Shown here: positions 1 through 12,405 of the stretch, one piece after another | How the letters are laid out: every line of letters starts with the position of its first letter | Numbering within the stretch: position 1 is the stretch's first letter | Assembly (NCBI GenBank): GCA_033239005.1 | Contig: BSQZ01000034.1 | Span: 2,109,001-2,173,000 of the forward strand | Length of the DNA stretch: 64,000 nucleotides | Source of the DNA: Lamellibrachia satsuma | Lineage: Eukaryota; Annelida; Polychaeta; Sabellida; Siboglinidae | Direction of reading: 5' to 3' | The notes under the pieces: model-generated | The model's input: the letters and a program-made list of their open reading frames with translations, nothing else | Told to the model about the DNA's origin: nothing | Database searches by the model: none | Made by a program: the position numbers and the translations under genes

Positions 1-462
1 CAACAAAATATTACCACCATAAAATCATGTCCTGCTGGATTTGATCAACATTTTATCAATGTAACTGCTCACAATGTATTCACTGCCTGACTGGCATCGA
101 GATTCTTCATTTGAAAAGTTTTCTTCGTCTCTACTTTTACGTGACCAACCTCATCAGACTTCCTTCACCAAGCCATTCTGCCTGCTCTAAAACCCTTTCA
201 AGGGTGTCTACATGTTTCCACAACAGTCAACTAAGTGACATGAAGCACGTGTGACAGGCAATGTTGACTTTTTCAGAGAAAGAGCTTTGAAATGAATATA
301 GAATGACTCCATGAAATTGAAGATTTTATATTCATATATGAACACCTGGAAAAGTCCATCACAGAAACATGTGTGATTTTACTGAATTGACACAAACTGT
401 TACTACACTTCTTCTTCCTTGCTATGAGACACATAACTGGTTTACAATACTGTACTACAATA

Positions 463-555
463 CCCCTCCAATCTGCTAAAGCACCCCCAACCTGCTAAAA
501 CACCCCTCCAATCTGCTAAAACACCCCTCCAACCTGCTAAAATGCCCCTCCAATT
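463..555. repeat. Short ~21-bp tandem repeat
   Basis: Four to five copies of CCCCTCCAATCTGCTAAAA with small variations. The minus-strand ORF over it only reads the repeat. Confidence 0.7.
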
Positions 556-954
556 TCTTACAAGTCACAACACAATGTGCAAACTTTACACAAAAACAGA
601 TGATGATGGCATAAAACATCTGTGAAACTTGTGCCGTATGTACGGTCAGGTCAGAGGATTCACTTGCTATAAAAATAGCAGCACCTGTCAAGGTGGTTTA
701 TTCAAACAGCGTGAATGATTCCCACATAGAACAGTAGTAGGCAAAGGCGCCCTTTTTACACCAGCCCCCAATAATCACCTCACACTTTGTGCTGAAACAG
801 GACATGCAAAACCATTTTTTCTTTCACTGACTGCCACACATGGGGAATTCATGAGTCAGCGACATGCGAAAAACCAATGTTAATTATACTCGAAGGAACT
901 TCATTATCGACGGAACAACAGGCTCCCCTGGTAGTCAATTCCAAAGGCACGCTA

Positions 955-1320
955 TTGGCGACTGGTTGGCTGTATGCAATAGACACACAATAACATTTTG
1001 CTATTTACATGTTCGCTTAATCTTGTGTGCGGATTACAAAGTTACATCTCACAAAAAATTATGAAGATTTCTGGCTGGCTGCATGCTTAAACACACAATA
1101 ACTTTAAACATTTTGTCATGTTCAAATGATCTTGTGTGCAACATACAAAATGATGTCTCCCCATAGATGACGAACACTTGAAGTATTATGCTTACAAGGA
1201 ACCAGCTTTGCGATTCTACTGGTAGCCTATCATTGGCGGCAGTGTGCTCATAAACACAGTATTGTAACTCTAAAACATTTTGCAATTAAAACGTTCGAAT
1301 AATCATATGTCAAAAAAGAC
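955..1320. repeat. Diverged repeat, about three copies
   Basis: Three related segments starting near 965, 1072 and 1231 share a GGCNGCNTGC...AACACA opening, ACATTTTG, and an AATCTTGTGTGC-like stretch. They are clearly related but decayed, so copy borders are approximate. No coding potential. Confidence 0.5.
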
Positions 1321-2350
1321 ATTACAAGGTAACCAACCTGCCCAATCGCCACACCAAAGGCAAAGGGGTTGATAATTTCAATGCTGCCCTATTTTACAGG
1401 AATGTTATTGCACGCAATAAAATATGACATCACGTCTTCAGCAAAGAAAATATCAGTGGATGTACAACGCATGGGGAATTTACATGTGACATGTTTAATA
1501 ATGTGACCTTGATACGTTCACTCCCGCTACAGTGGTCACATTTTAAGAACATAATATATTATTAATGCAGTGTACCGGTAGTAGGCAGGCTATCGTTTCG
1601 TGCCATCTACTATTCTAGACACTGACCTAGATTTTGAAGTAGAAACTGTCAATAATATGATTGTGATTGGGTCATTAAAAATAGTTAAGGGGCAGCTCAT
1701 AGAATTTTGGCTGTATAATTTATACGCAACGATAAATTATCAATAAGTAAGGAATGATCTCAAAATATTGATGCTAGACAGTACACAAAATTTATCCCAT
1801 GGGGGGGTTAGCAGCTACTTTGCTTAGAGTCACACACACCGATGTATTTTCCCAAAGAACACTGTTTATTTGCCTACCACCATCATTCACAAGGACGCTG
1901 ACTTCGAGCGCTTGCAGGCTGTTTTGTGTTCATGACTGAAGCCCCACCTGGTGAATACCAAGTGGCCGATGTTGCCCACAGGTCGATGTAATTCAAAATT
2001 TCGTGTAGCGGGACGGGGGTGTGTGTTTAACTGACATCAATATCGTGTGGTGTCATGTAACAATAAAAAAAATTCCAATCAGCCCAGGTGGCCAGCCCGA
2101 GATTCCTGCCTGGGAAACAGGTCCAGGATACAGGAAGAAACTTGGTTTCCTATCTGACCACATATCCCTCTCCCCACTCTGTCAACTCTGATCTGGGATA
2201 CCCCCACTTGGGGGTCAGCGATACCCATTAGGGACCAATTAAATAACTGACAAACAACTGATATAAGGAATGCGGACTAAATGGTTTATCATTCTTTCTG
2301 TTTCTCACATTTTCCGCAGCCTTCTTCCCACTACTCCGCAGCCTTCCGCC
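1321..2350. other. No gene seen
   Basis: AT-rich sequence without a convincing exon on either strand. No recognisable element. Confidence 0.4.
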
Positions 2351-2351
2351 T

Positions 2352-4076
2352 GCTTCAATTACTTCCCCATGTCATCCCTGCCTCAATTACTTCCCCACGA
2401 TGGCCTTGCCTCAGTTACTTCCACACGATGGCCTTGCCTCAGTTACTTCCCCACGATGGCCCTGCTTCAGTTACTTCCCCACGATGGCCCTGCTTCAGTT
2501 ACTTCCCCACGATGGCCCTGCTTCAGTTACTTCCCCACGATGGCTCTGCCTCAGTTACTTCCCCACGATGGCCCTGCTTCAATTACTTCCCCACGATGGC
2601 CCTGCTTCAGTTACTTCCCCACGATGACCCTGCTTCATTTACTTCCCCACGATGGCCCTGCTTCAGTTACTTCCCCACGATGGCCCTGCTTCAGTTACTT
2701 CCCCACGATGACCCTGCTTCAGTTACTTCCCCACGATGGCCCTGCCTCAGTTACTTCCCCACGATGGCCCTGCTTCAGTTACTTCCCCACGATGGCCCTG
2801 CCTCAGTTACTTCCCCACGATGGCTCTGCCTCAGTTACTTCCCCACGATGGCCCTGCTTCAGTTACTTCCCCACGATGGCCCTGCTTCAGTTACTTCCCC
2901 ACGATGGCCCTGCTTCAGTTACTTCCCCACGATGGCTCTGCCTCAGTTACTTCCCCACGATGGCCCTGCTTCAGTTACTTCCCCACGATGGCCCTGCCTC
3001 AGTTACTTCCCCACGATGACCCTGCTTCATTTACTTCCCCACGATGGCCCTGCTTCAGTTACTTCCCCACGATGGCCCTGCTTCAGTTACTTCCCCACGA
3101 TGACCCTGCTTCAGTTACTTCCCCACGATGGCCCTGCTTCAGTTACTTCCCCACGATGGCCCTGCTTCAGTTACTTCCTCACGATGGCCCTGCTTCAGTT
3201 ACTTCCCCACGATGGCCCTGCTTCAGTTACTTCCCCACGATGGCCCTGCTTCAGTTACTTCCCCACGATGGCCCTGCTTCAGTTACTTCCCCACGATGGC
3301 CCTGCTTCAGTTACTTCCCCACGATGGCCCTGCCTCAGTTACTTCCCCACGATGGCTCTGCCTCAGTTACTTCCCCACGATGGCTCTGCCTCAGTTACTT
3401 CCCCACGATGGCTCTGCCTCAGTTACTTCCCCACGATGGCCCTGCCTCAGTTACTTCCCCACGATGGCCCTGCTTCAGTTACTTCCCCACGATGGCCCTG
3501 CTTCAGTTACTTCCCCACGATGGCTCTGCCTCAGTTACTTCCCCACGATGGCTCTGCTTCAGTTACTTCCCCACGATGGCCCTGCTTCAGTTACTTCCCC
3601 ACGATGGCCCTGCCTCAGTTACTTCCCCACGATGGCCCTGCTTCAGTTACTTCCTCACAATGGCTCTGCCTCAGTTACTTCCTCACAATGGCTCTGCCTC
3701 AGTTACTTCCCCACAATGGCTCTGCCTCAGTTACTTCCCCACGATGGCTCTGCCTCAGTTACTTCCCCACGATGGCTCTGCTTCAGTTACTTCCCCACGA
3801 TGGCCCTGCTTCAGTTACTTCCCCACGATGGCTCTGCCTCAGTTACTTCCCCACGATGGCTCTGCCTCAGTTACTTCCCCACGATGGCCCTGCTTCAGTT
3901 ACTTCCCCACGATGGCTCTGCGTCAGTTACTTCCTCACGATGGCCCTGCTTCAGTTACTTCCTCACAATGGCTCTGCCTCAGTTACTTCCTCATGATGGC
4001 CCTGCTTCAGTTACTTCCTCACAATGGCTCTGCCTCAGTTACTTCCTCACGATGGCCGTGCCTCAATTACTTCCAG
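2352..4076. repeat. 28-bp minisatellite, about 61 units
   Basis: Unit contains CAGTTACTTCCCCACGATGG then CCCTGCTT, with point variants (CTCT, TTAC/TTCA, TCAC). Because 28 is not a multiple of 3, each frame cycles through all three translations, so the long overlapping ORFs here are products of the repeat and not genes. It lies in a TBC1D12/14 intron or beyond the gene. Confidence 0.95.
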
Positions 4077-4298
4077 TGTTGTCGCTTCATCAGTCTTCCA
4101 GGTAGTAGGCAGGCCTCAACATTAAACTGTTGCACCCAGTGGCCTGTTGGGCCAGTAGATTTTAAAAGTGATGGGCCTCCCAAAAAAGTTACTGGCCAAA
4201 ATTTTTTTATAAAAAAAACCACATTTTTGTGATACATTGCATTACAAGTTGATAACGCAGGTTTGGCTGTGATTTCTTTTACCGCTGGTTATTTACTT

Positions 4299-5228
4299 TT
4301 ATGCTTTCTGTCAGTGTTCCGCATGGCAGACAATGTTGTTGCTGGAACCGTTTGAGAATGATAAGCTTTCTGTCAGTGTTCCGCATGGCAGACAATGTTG
4401 TTGCTGGAACCGTTTGAGAATGATAAGCTTTCTGTCAGTGTTCTGCATGGCAGACAATGTTGTTGCTAGAATCATTTGAGAATGATAAGCTTTCTGTCAG
4501 TGTTCCGCATGGCAGACAGTGTTGTTGCTAGAATCGTTTGAGAATGATAAGCTTTCTGTCAGTGTTCCGCATGGCAGACAATGTTGTTGCTGGAACCGTT
4601 TGAGAATAATAAGCTTTCTGTCAGTGTTCTGCATGGCAGACAATGTTGTTGCTGGAACCGTTTGAGAATGATAAGCTTTCTGTCAGTGTTCTGCATGGCA
4701 GACAATGTTGTTGCTGGAACCGTTTGAGAATGATAAGCTTTCTGTCAGTGTTCTGCATGGCAGACAATGTTGTTGCTGGAATCGTTTGAGAATGATAAGC
4801 TTTCTGTCAGTGTTCCGCATGGCAGACAATGTTGTTGCTAGAATCGTTTGAGAATGATAAGCTTTCTGTCAGTGTTCTGCATGGCAGACAATGTTGTTGC
4901 TGGAATCGTTGGAGAATGATAAGCTTTCTGTCAGTGTTCCGCATGGCAGACAATGTTGTTGCTAGAATCGTTTGAGAATGATAAGCTTTCTGTCAGTGTT
5001 CTGCATGGCAGACAATGTTGTTGCTGGAACCGTTTGAGAATGATAAGCTTTCTGTCAGTGTTCTGCATGGCAGACAATGTTGTTGCTAGAATCGTTTGAG
5101 AATGATAAGCTTTCTGTCAGTGTTCTGCATGGCAGACAATGTTGTTGCTGGAACCGTTTGAGAATGATAAGCTTTCTGTCAGTGTTCCGCATGGCAGACA
5201 ATGTTGTTGCTAGAATCGTTTGAGAATC
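4299..5228. repeat. 62-bp tandem repeat, about 15 units
   Basis: Units share AAGCTTTCTGTCAGTGTTCC, GCATGGCAGACAATGTTGTT and GAATCGTTTGAGAATGAT, with C/T and G/A variants. It is inside the probable hAT element at 4110-6051. Confidence 0.95.
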
Positions 5229-5272
5229 AGAAGTCCCTGTCGAAGCCGCAGCAGGTCGCGTTTTGAGAACAA

Positions 5273-5340
5273 CGGGTGATGACGGGTGATGACGGGTGAT
5301 GACGGGTGATGACGGGTGATGACGGGTGATGACGGGTGGT
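5273..5340. repeat. 10-bp tandem repeat (GACGGGTGAT)n
   Basis: About seven uninterrupted copies directly after the 62-bp array. Confidence 0.95.
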
Positions 5341-6605
5341 GCGCAACATCAACATTTTTTGACAATCCGTATCGACCAACAGTTAGTTATACTCAAAAAT
5401 ACGACGGGCAAATCGGACCTGACACTGTATATAACTATAACTATTACAATTGGGTTTTATTTCTTTTGAATATCAACTTTTGGACTGAAGTACAAGTTAT
5501 GGTAAACTTAGCTATCTGCGCCCTAGTGTGTCCTGGATTGTATGTTAGGCACTGTTGTGACACCTAGCGGACAGTCCATGAACCAGTTGGTTTATATAAA
5601 ATTGGTATGTTGAAGGCGTATCACGATAGCCGATACGTATCACGCAGAAGAAAATGCTGTGATATATCGATATACTGGTAACATGGCACAATCCTAGTAA
5701 AATGTAGGTGTCTGCAATGCATGAGCTTCACAAAAAGTCTGCACGTCGTCGCTAGTAGCAATGCCATGCGGACTTGTTATGGGGCTCGTACATACCAAAA
5801 CAAGATGGCAACTATACGAAGCGACAACACGAAAGCAGATGAGATGAAATTGTATTTAATTGTAGCGCTGGGGTGGATGGCAAGAACAAGCAATTAAAAT
5901 GATAGCCTGTTGCTGTGACTAATCGTATAAAAATGATTTGAAACTATGATGGCCCGCTGGGCCAGTAAATATGAAACCTTGTGGCCTGAACTGGCCCGGC
6001 AGCCCCAAAAAGGGCACCGGGCCAGTGGGCCAGTGTTAATCTCGAGGCCTGGTAGGAATACATTTATCTTGTGATTAACAAACAAGTCAGACCATCACAC
6101 ATGCCAACCGTCAGTGCTGTACACCTGTAAGACTGGTAACAGAAATCCATAAAACTTGAAATAAACCCATATCAATCAATCTATCTTTGGCGAGCTAAAT
6201 GCGCTCATCTAAAACGTTTACAATTATCTGTTATTTGCAGTGCCAGACCATCTAACAACCACATCCATAAAACCCTTGTTCAAAATGCATAAAACCATAA
6301 AGAATGTTTTATGTGCCCGTAAAATTTCAGAATATCCATGAGACTATGGGTTAAACTATAAGACTCATATTATGAGTTTGCACCTTGGAATCATTGTACT
6401 GCTGTGAAACTGATGCTTGGTCAAATGCCAAGAAGAGCATTCCTGCAATTACCATGATACCATTCGTAGTAAATCATGTGCCCAGAGGTTATGCACTTTA
6501 AACAATGTTCGTCCAATTAAATGGGTAAACTTGGTTAATTAAGTCAGACAGACGGAACTGTATCAGCGATATGTGCTGTGGGAATTGACTGTCACAGAGC
6601 ACAAG

Positions 6606-6803
6606 ATGTAAGGATGTACACAAAGCAAGGATGTACAAGGATGTACACAAAGCAAGGATGTACAAGGATGTACACAAAGCAAGGATGTACAAGGATGTAC
6701 ACAAAGCAAGGATGTACAAGGATGTACACAAAGCAGGGATGTACAAGGATGTACACAAAGCAAGGATGTACAAGGAGGTACACAAAGCAAGGATTTAACA
6801 AGA
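6606..6803. repeat. 27-bp tandem repeat, about 7 units
   Basis: Unit is AAGGATGTACACAAAGC plus AAGGATGTAC. 27 nt is nine codons, so the repeat is open in several frames on both strands; these ORFs are not considered genes. Two more units occur at 6954-7016, beyond a dispersed-repeat segment. Confidence 0.95.
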
Positions 6804-6825
6804 TTTAACAAGATTTGCCATCCAA

Positions 6826-6905
6826 GCCAAAGGCCCAGATGGCAAATGGACAAGGAAGCCATTGGCTTATCGAGAGTCCAACAATGTTCACCTACTTATA
6901 ACCCG
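6826..6905 (+). repeat. Dispersed repeat, copy 1
   Basis: GCCCAGATGGCAAATGGACA...TTATCGAGAGTCCAACA recurs at 26411-26500 (same strand) and 43295-43350 (inverted). The family is unknown. Confidence 0.6.
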
Positions 6906-6953
6906 CCCTCCTGATATATGTGTCAACCTTGTTTTTAAACATATTCACGCTGC

Positions 6954-7016
6954 TGTACAAGGATGTACAAGGATGTACACAAAGCAAGGATGTACAAGGA
7001 TGTACACAAAGCAGGG
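6954..7016. repeat. Second block of the 27-bp repeat
   Basis: About two units of the same AAGGATGTAC/ACAAAGC motif, separated from the main array by about 150 bp. Confidence 0.9.
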
Positions 7017-7553
7017 ACAATGAAACCATTGACCTTTGTTAAACACTGCAGCCCACAAGACCCCTCTTGGCTGCTAGTTCACTGTGTGTTGAACTGTGAC
7101 AATAGATATATGAGTACAGGGCTGAGCTACCTTGAGAGACCAGCCTTTCATGTGACTCATCTTGGAGACTTCTTACATTGCACAGCTCAAACTGATGTGT
7201 CAAATTTGGACAAATGAACCCATCTGATTCTCTATATCTGCTGGTTTGTATATAAGTATACTCACTGGATCACTTGCAAGACTTTGGCATAGCTAACTGC
7301 GTTCAGCTAAAATATTTACGATCATCTGTTATTTGCAGACCATCTGACAAACACAGGCCAAAAAATTGATGCAGTGATGTGATTGAGCAGTTTGTGTGCA
7401 TTGATGACACTGCTGCTGAATACTTCTGAAGTATTTCTGGATGAAGGCCATGTACGACACTTAATGGCAATTACTGGTTGAACAAAAAATTATCCAATGA
7501 AAATCTTTGTACACTCCCTTTAAAGTCGCCTTGCTGTAGTATCCAACAAGCGT

Positions 7554-7592
7554 GCATGCGTGCGTGCGTGCGTGCGTGCGTGTGTGCGTGCG
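7554..7592. repeat. (TGCG)n microsatellite
   Basis: About nine GCGT units with one variant. Confidence 0.9.
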
Positions 7593-7689
7593 TTGGCGGT
7601 GTGGGTGTGTGTGCATGTGAGTAGGTGTTTCTAGGTGACAAGACAGCCCCAGGTGATAGATGCCAGGATGTGACAGCTCACGGTACACA

Positions 7690-8480
7690 TTGACAATAAA
7701 CCAAATTCATCATCCTGTCCACACATTGGCACATTAATCTACCCATCTATCAGCTATTAATCCAGTTACTGCTGGGTTAATCTCCTCCAGTTGTGTACTA
7801 GGCCATTGAATGAGCAAATAAAAACACACAACAAACAGTTCATTGTTTATGCTAGGCACCCATATAATTTGATATGCTCATAAGGTCATCTAGTATAATA
7901 TACCTTCCGCGCATGTCAATGCAGAAGTCATACAACCAACAAACTCTGACTAAAGTATACCCTGGTTAGAGATAATTTTAATTTCCCCAGTGACATTACC
8001 GCTAAAGTTGTGTCATTTGAATCAGTCCCCTGTCAAGACTGGGTCCCCAATTAAAATAATTCCCATTTAGAATCAGTCCCTCATTGTCTCAGTTTTACAT
8101 GGAACAATTAATTAGTCTAATTAACTGTTCCATGTAAGACTGACAATAAAGTCTTACATAGACCAATTCTCATGTCCTGTATCATGACAATCCCTTTTCC
8201 ACAAACCAATTCTCACATTTCATATCATGACGATAGCATGGACCATTTCTAATGGATCGTCCAGGTCTCCAGGTGCCCATGATGAGTATTGGGATCCACA
8301 AATTCTAGACAAACTTACCACAAACTCAACACACTGTACCAGTTCGCCTTATGATGCTTGGAAATTCAGTGCATGGACTAACGAATATGTATGAGGGTCT
8401 GTGAGGCTTCAGTCTGCGCAGGAAAATCAATCACCAGAAGTCAGAGATGCCTGACTAAATAGTTACTCAACAAGCATTCA
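7690..8480. other. No gene; one short inverted repeat
   Basis: Nothing coding was seen. An inverted repeat (8089-8142) has arms around TTTACATGGAACAATTAATTA with one to three mismatches and a 3-nt centre, possibly a small MITE or hairpin. Confidence 0.5.
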
Positions 8481-8579
8481 CATACTTCTATTGTGTCAGA
8501 TTTCCCTGGCATTTCTACCAGTCATCTACTTTGACAACTTGCCTACAAATGTCCACATCAAATCAGTGGCGTATCTAGG

Positions 8580-9240
8580 ATGTCGGCAAGGGGAGGCCAA
8601 AGGAGGAGGCCAAAGGGAGGCCAAAGGGAGGCCAAGGAGGCCAAAGGAGGAGGCCAAAGGGGAGGCCAAAGGAGGAGGCCAAAGGGGAGGCCAAAGGAGG
8701 AGGCCAAAGGGGAGGCCAAAGGAGGAGGCCAAAGGGGAGGCCAAAGGAGGAGGCCAAAGGGAGGCCAAAGGAGGAGGCCAAAGGAGGAGGCCAAAGGGAG
8801 GCCAAAGGGGAGGCCAAAGGAGGAGGCCAAAGGGGAGGCCAAGGAGGAGGCCAAAGGGCAGGCCAAAGGAGGAGGCCAAGGGAGGCCAAGGAGGAGGCCA
8901 AAGGGAGGCCAAAGGGGGAGGCCAAAGGGGAGGCCAAAGGAGGAGGCCAAAGGGGAGGCCAAGGGGAGGCCAAAGGAGGAGGCCAAGGGGAGGCCAAAGG
9001 AGGAGGCCAAAGGGAGGCCAAAGGAGGAGGCCAAAGGGGAGGCCAAAGGAGGAGGCCAAAGGGGAGGCCAAAGGAGGAGGCCAAAGGGAGGCCAAAGGAG
9101 GAGGCCAAAGGGGAGGCCAAAGGGGAGGCCAAAGGGGAGGCCAAGGAGGCCAAAGGGAGGCCAAAGGGGAGGCCAAGGAGGAGGCCAAAGGGAGGCCAAA
9201 GGAGGCCAAAGGGGAGGCCAAAGGAGGAGGCCAAAGGGGA
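8580..9240. repeat. Purine-rich GAGGCCAAAGG minisatellite
   Basis: Irregular 11-13-bp units of AGGCCAAAGG(G)GAGG grouped in higher-order doublets. The plus strand is almost all purine except GGCC cores. Indels of 1 bp move the frame, so the ORFs on both strands (GGQREAKG and WPPLAS repeats) look artefactual. Confidence 0.93.
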
Positions 9241-9461
9241 TACTATCATGTGGCAGCGCAATGAAAAAATAGGGAATAACAAAAATGTTAAGTCACAGGG
9301 GAGCCATGGCCCAATGCGCCAATGCATCAAATTAATTAATTTCCGATTTCTGATATTTTAGATGATTATTATTAGCTGTGCTAAATGTTTTTGTGAAAAT
9401 ACTGTTTAATAATTCTTCTATAGGTTTTCTTGGGTTTTCTTATTGTTTTCTGATTTTACTA

Positions 9462-9558
9462 ACACTATCAATACCAGTCTATAATACTATCAATACCAGT
9501 CTATAATACTATAATACTATCAATACCAGTCTATAATACTATCAATACCAGTCTATAA
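9462..9558. repeat. 22-bp tandem repeat
   Basis: About four copies of ACTATCAATACCAGTCTATA with a small internal partial copy. Confidence 0.9.
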
Positions 9559-9559
9559 A

Positions 9560-10480
9560 TACGTCAAACCAGGGACAGTTGCCACCGGAGATACAGATAA
9601 AAGTATGGAGAATGGGGCGTAGTCTTTGGCCAACCTTATAGTTTCTCTGCCTGCTAAACTAAGCTATAGGGAGCGGTGGAAAACATAGTACCACCGAGGG
9701 TTTACCCCCCAGGGCTGGGAGCTTGAGCTGCCAGGTGTAGCATATAGGTTGACTGGGCAGAAAAATGTAATGCGTAAGGTAGGTAAATTTGTGTGCTGAT
9801 GTAATAAAAATTGAGCATGCTATAGTTATAGTTGTTGGCTTTTATACATCAGTATGCCCATTGTCATAGCATCATCACAACACAATGATACGTCCTGGAC
9901 CGAACCTCGTACCGGCCTGACATTTTATACCGTGACCTGTATTGGCAGCCTACACTAGTCCAGTTGTCACATGCAATACGATAAAGCAGATTACGTCTTT
10001 CATTTCCAAATGTCATGATCCACTGTGTCATTTCATCTGACTAGAACAGCCGACTGAATCTATTACATTCATCCATATGCATGACTGTCCTAGACTTGGA
10101 TATCACATGGCCAACATGGGCACAGATCACTATTTTCCCATTGGCAACATTATTAACGGTTTTAATGTTGTTCGCAATTTTTTTTATACACTGGAATCAA
10201 TTATGTTAATATTTATTCTTTCATCAACCTGCAGGACAAAATTTTTCAAATTCTGACACGCATATGTTGCCAGCCGTCTGATAGAAATGTTAATCTCGAC
10301 ACAGCATAAGTTTCTTAATCTTCACATATGGCCATATCCATGTCCAGAAATAATTTTCTAGGCTGCAAAAATTTTCAAAAGGGGCAACGTCTCAAAATCA
10401 TTGATGACATCAACCAGGAAGTAAATTAGTGATCTTTCCTGGTATTTAATTATCCAAGACATGGCTATCATGTGGCCAAT
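9560..10480. other. No gene seen
   Basis: AT-rich, no exon recognised. A perfect 14-bp inverted repeat (CACTGACCTCAATT, 2-nt spacer) lies just after it at 10481-10510. Confidence 0.4.
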
Positions 10481-10554
10481 CACTGACCTCAATTAGAATT
10501 GAGGTCAGTGTGGACAACACATTGTCCAAGGCTATCACACATGCATAAAGGCAC

Positions 10555-10830
10555 ATTCTTATATAGTGCTGTATCTAGTCCTTGGGACTGTTCAAAGCGC
10601 TTTACACTTCACCCCCTGGCAGACCTGTTCATTCCAATGCCATCTCGACTTCTCTGGGATTCAGCCATGCTGCAATTACTGTGCGAAGACTATCCATTCA
10701 CATATCCACCACTTTCTGAAGCCAGGTACTAATTTATACAGCTGAGTGAGGTATGGCAACGAGGGATGAACGAAATTGCTGAAGCTTCGAAACGGCAGCA
10801 AGATGATTCGAACCCGGGTTCTCTCGATTG
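10555..10830 (-). mobile_element. tRNA-derived SINE
   Basis: On the minus strand a box-B-like GGGTTCGAATC (about 10806-10816) is followed by TTGCTGCCGTTTCGAAGCTT and AATTTCGTTCATCCC, then CAGTAATTGCAGCATGGCTG, ending in AAAGCGCTTTGAACAGTCCC...GCACTATATAAG. The AAAGCGCTTT...TATATAA tail is a common 3' end of marine invertebrate SINEs. Confidence 0.65.
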
Positions 10831-10999
10831 TTCCCTGCTATAACTATATGGAGTAATTAGGAATGAGCAGGCTTTATTGGACACTGTCCTGGTAACCCAG
10901 GCTATAAACAAGGTAAGGACACTGGCATCATTATCCCACACATAGATGGCATCATGCAGTGGTTGGTGGATTTTAGTTTGTAATGGCTGCAGCCAGAGA

Positions 11000-12300
11000 C
11001 TACAGAGTACAGTTGAGGGTCTTGTCTCCAGCTGGCTGCTAGTGCTACCAGATGTATTCTAAGTCAACTAGGCCGATTGTGTGAGAGAAATTTGGTTTGT
11101 AAGGCAGGTAAATATGTGGGCAGATGTAAGTAAAGTTAAGATTGTGTAAGCAGAGCATTGTTTTTTTGTCAGTTGGCTTTAATGCACCGGTCCCTTCATT
11201 GTCGTAGCATTCAAGCGTCACAATACAATGAGCCATCCTGGACCAAACCTTGTACCAATCTGAGACATTTTGTGGATTTAATCCATCTTTTTTAGTTGAA
11301 AATCTGCATATAAAGCCACAAAACATAACAGCCTACAACATTCCGATCAAGTGTTGCCATCTATAAGGCTAATAAATATGCCTACATCAAACGAAATCTG
11401 CTTTGTATGACCATAGCCATGCAAGGCCAGATGATTGTCTGAATTTTCCGTTCGGTTCTCAATCTGGGGTAGGAGAACCCCGGGGGGGATATGCAAGAGG
11501 TTTCCCAGGGGGTATGCAGAGGTTGGCTGAAACTAAACTGTCCTGAATTGAGACCTTCGTCGTGACCAAGCAAGCGCAGCCCTCACACTGAGTTCCTCGA
11601 ATAGATTATCTGACTGCAAACACTCATGTGAAGATGTCTACCTCTTTAATAAAGTGGATATCATTGAACTGATTTCTGAAAGTAGTTATGTGTATAATTC
11701 TATATCCTATGTCCCGATGTCGTGGGTACCTGGCCGATCATCTCAGGACTCCAGGGGATGTGGAGAAATAACATTGAGAACTCTTGAAACATTTAAAATT
11801 TCAATGCTAAGATTGCAGTGGTGCGCTCACAAATTGCGGCAAATTCTGTTGCATAATCATAAATGTAAGCTGCTGACAAATAACTCAGAGTTGTGGCCCG
11901 GTCGCACAACGACAGCACAGAAAAATGTTTTGCTAGTCATACAAATACGCCAAGTTTAACACATCCTCTTCATATGACAGCATCTGTTTGTTCACCCTGA
12001 CGTTGTTTCACTGTTTCTGTGCCATTGTTCAGTGCGGGTCTTGCCCCACACAGCTAAAGCAAATATTGCACAATAGACAAACGTTCTCTAAGGATGACTA
12101 CTCTGACCTATGTCAGGGGTAATTTGGTAAACATGCCACGGCTGTGAAACGAGATCTTAGATCAGGTTCACCTTTTTGTTAAGACTGGTGGCGTTCATTC
12201 TAGATAGATGTGCTAGTTATTACTATTTATTTATAATTTGTTGTGCTAAAATCCTGTACTTCCCCTTGCATAAACACCAGATACACATAGTAGAAGGGTC
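11000..12300. other. No gene seen
   Basis: Several short ORFs (60-101 codons) on both strands lack splice signals or recognisable motifs. Confidence 0.4.
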
Positions 12301-12309
12301 CAACAGGTT

Positions 12310-12405
12310 TTAGTGTACCTTCTGAAAGACACGGAAAGTGGGGTGAACAAAACTGCCCAAGTTTCAAAACAGCAGCAGGTGGGCTGAAATCCTGATCAAC
12401 AAAAT
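12310..12405 (-). mobile_element. SINE fragment
   Basis: Plus-strand GGGTGAACAAAACTGCCCAA...TTTCAAAACAGCAGCAGG matches the minus-oriented SINE at 10755-10800, indicating a decayed copy of the same family. Confidence 0.5.

Larger units (their letters stand above)
4110..6051. mobile_element. Probable hAT-type non-autonomous element carrying tandem repeats
   Basis: The ends are inverted: CAGGCCTCAACATTAA at 4110 and CAGGCCTCGAGATTAACA on the minus strand ending at 6051, each followed inward by GGCCCACTGGCCC-like GC-rich sequence. The CAG...CTG ends fit hAT TIRs. Flanks (GTAGTAGG and GTAGGAAT) are not a clean 8-bp duplication. No transposase seen. Interior holds the 62-bp array and a 10-bp array. 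Confidence 0.55.

Noticed and set aside
2281..4232. Long overlapping ORFs (498 and 571 codons)
   Set aside because: They consist of the 28-bp satellite; same peptides appear in all three frames.
6498..6862. ORFs of CTSLYILAL or CVHPCTSLL type
   Set aside because: They arise from the 27-bp repeat, whose length is a multiple of three.
8491..9330. Gly/Gln/Arg- or Trp/Pro/Leu-rich ORFs on both strands
   Set aside because: They read the purine-rich minisatellite; frames shift with 1-bp unit differences and no gene features surround them.
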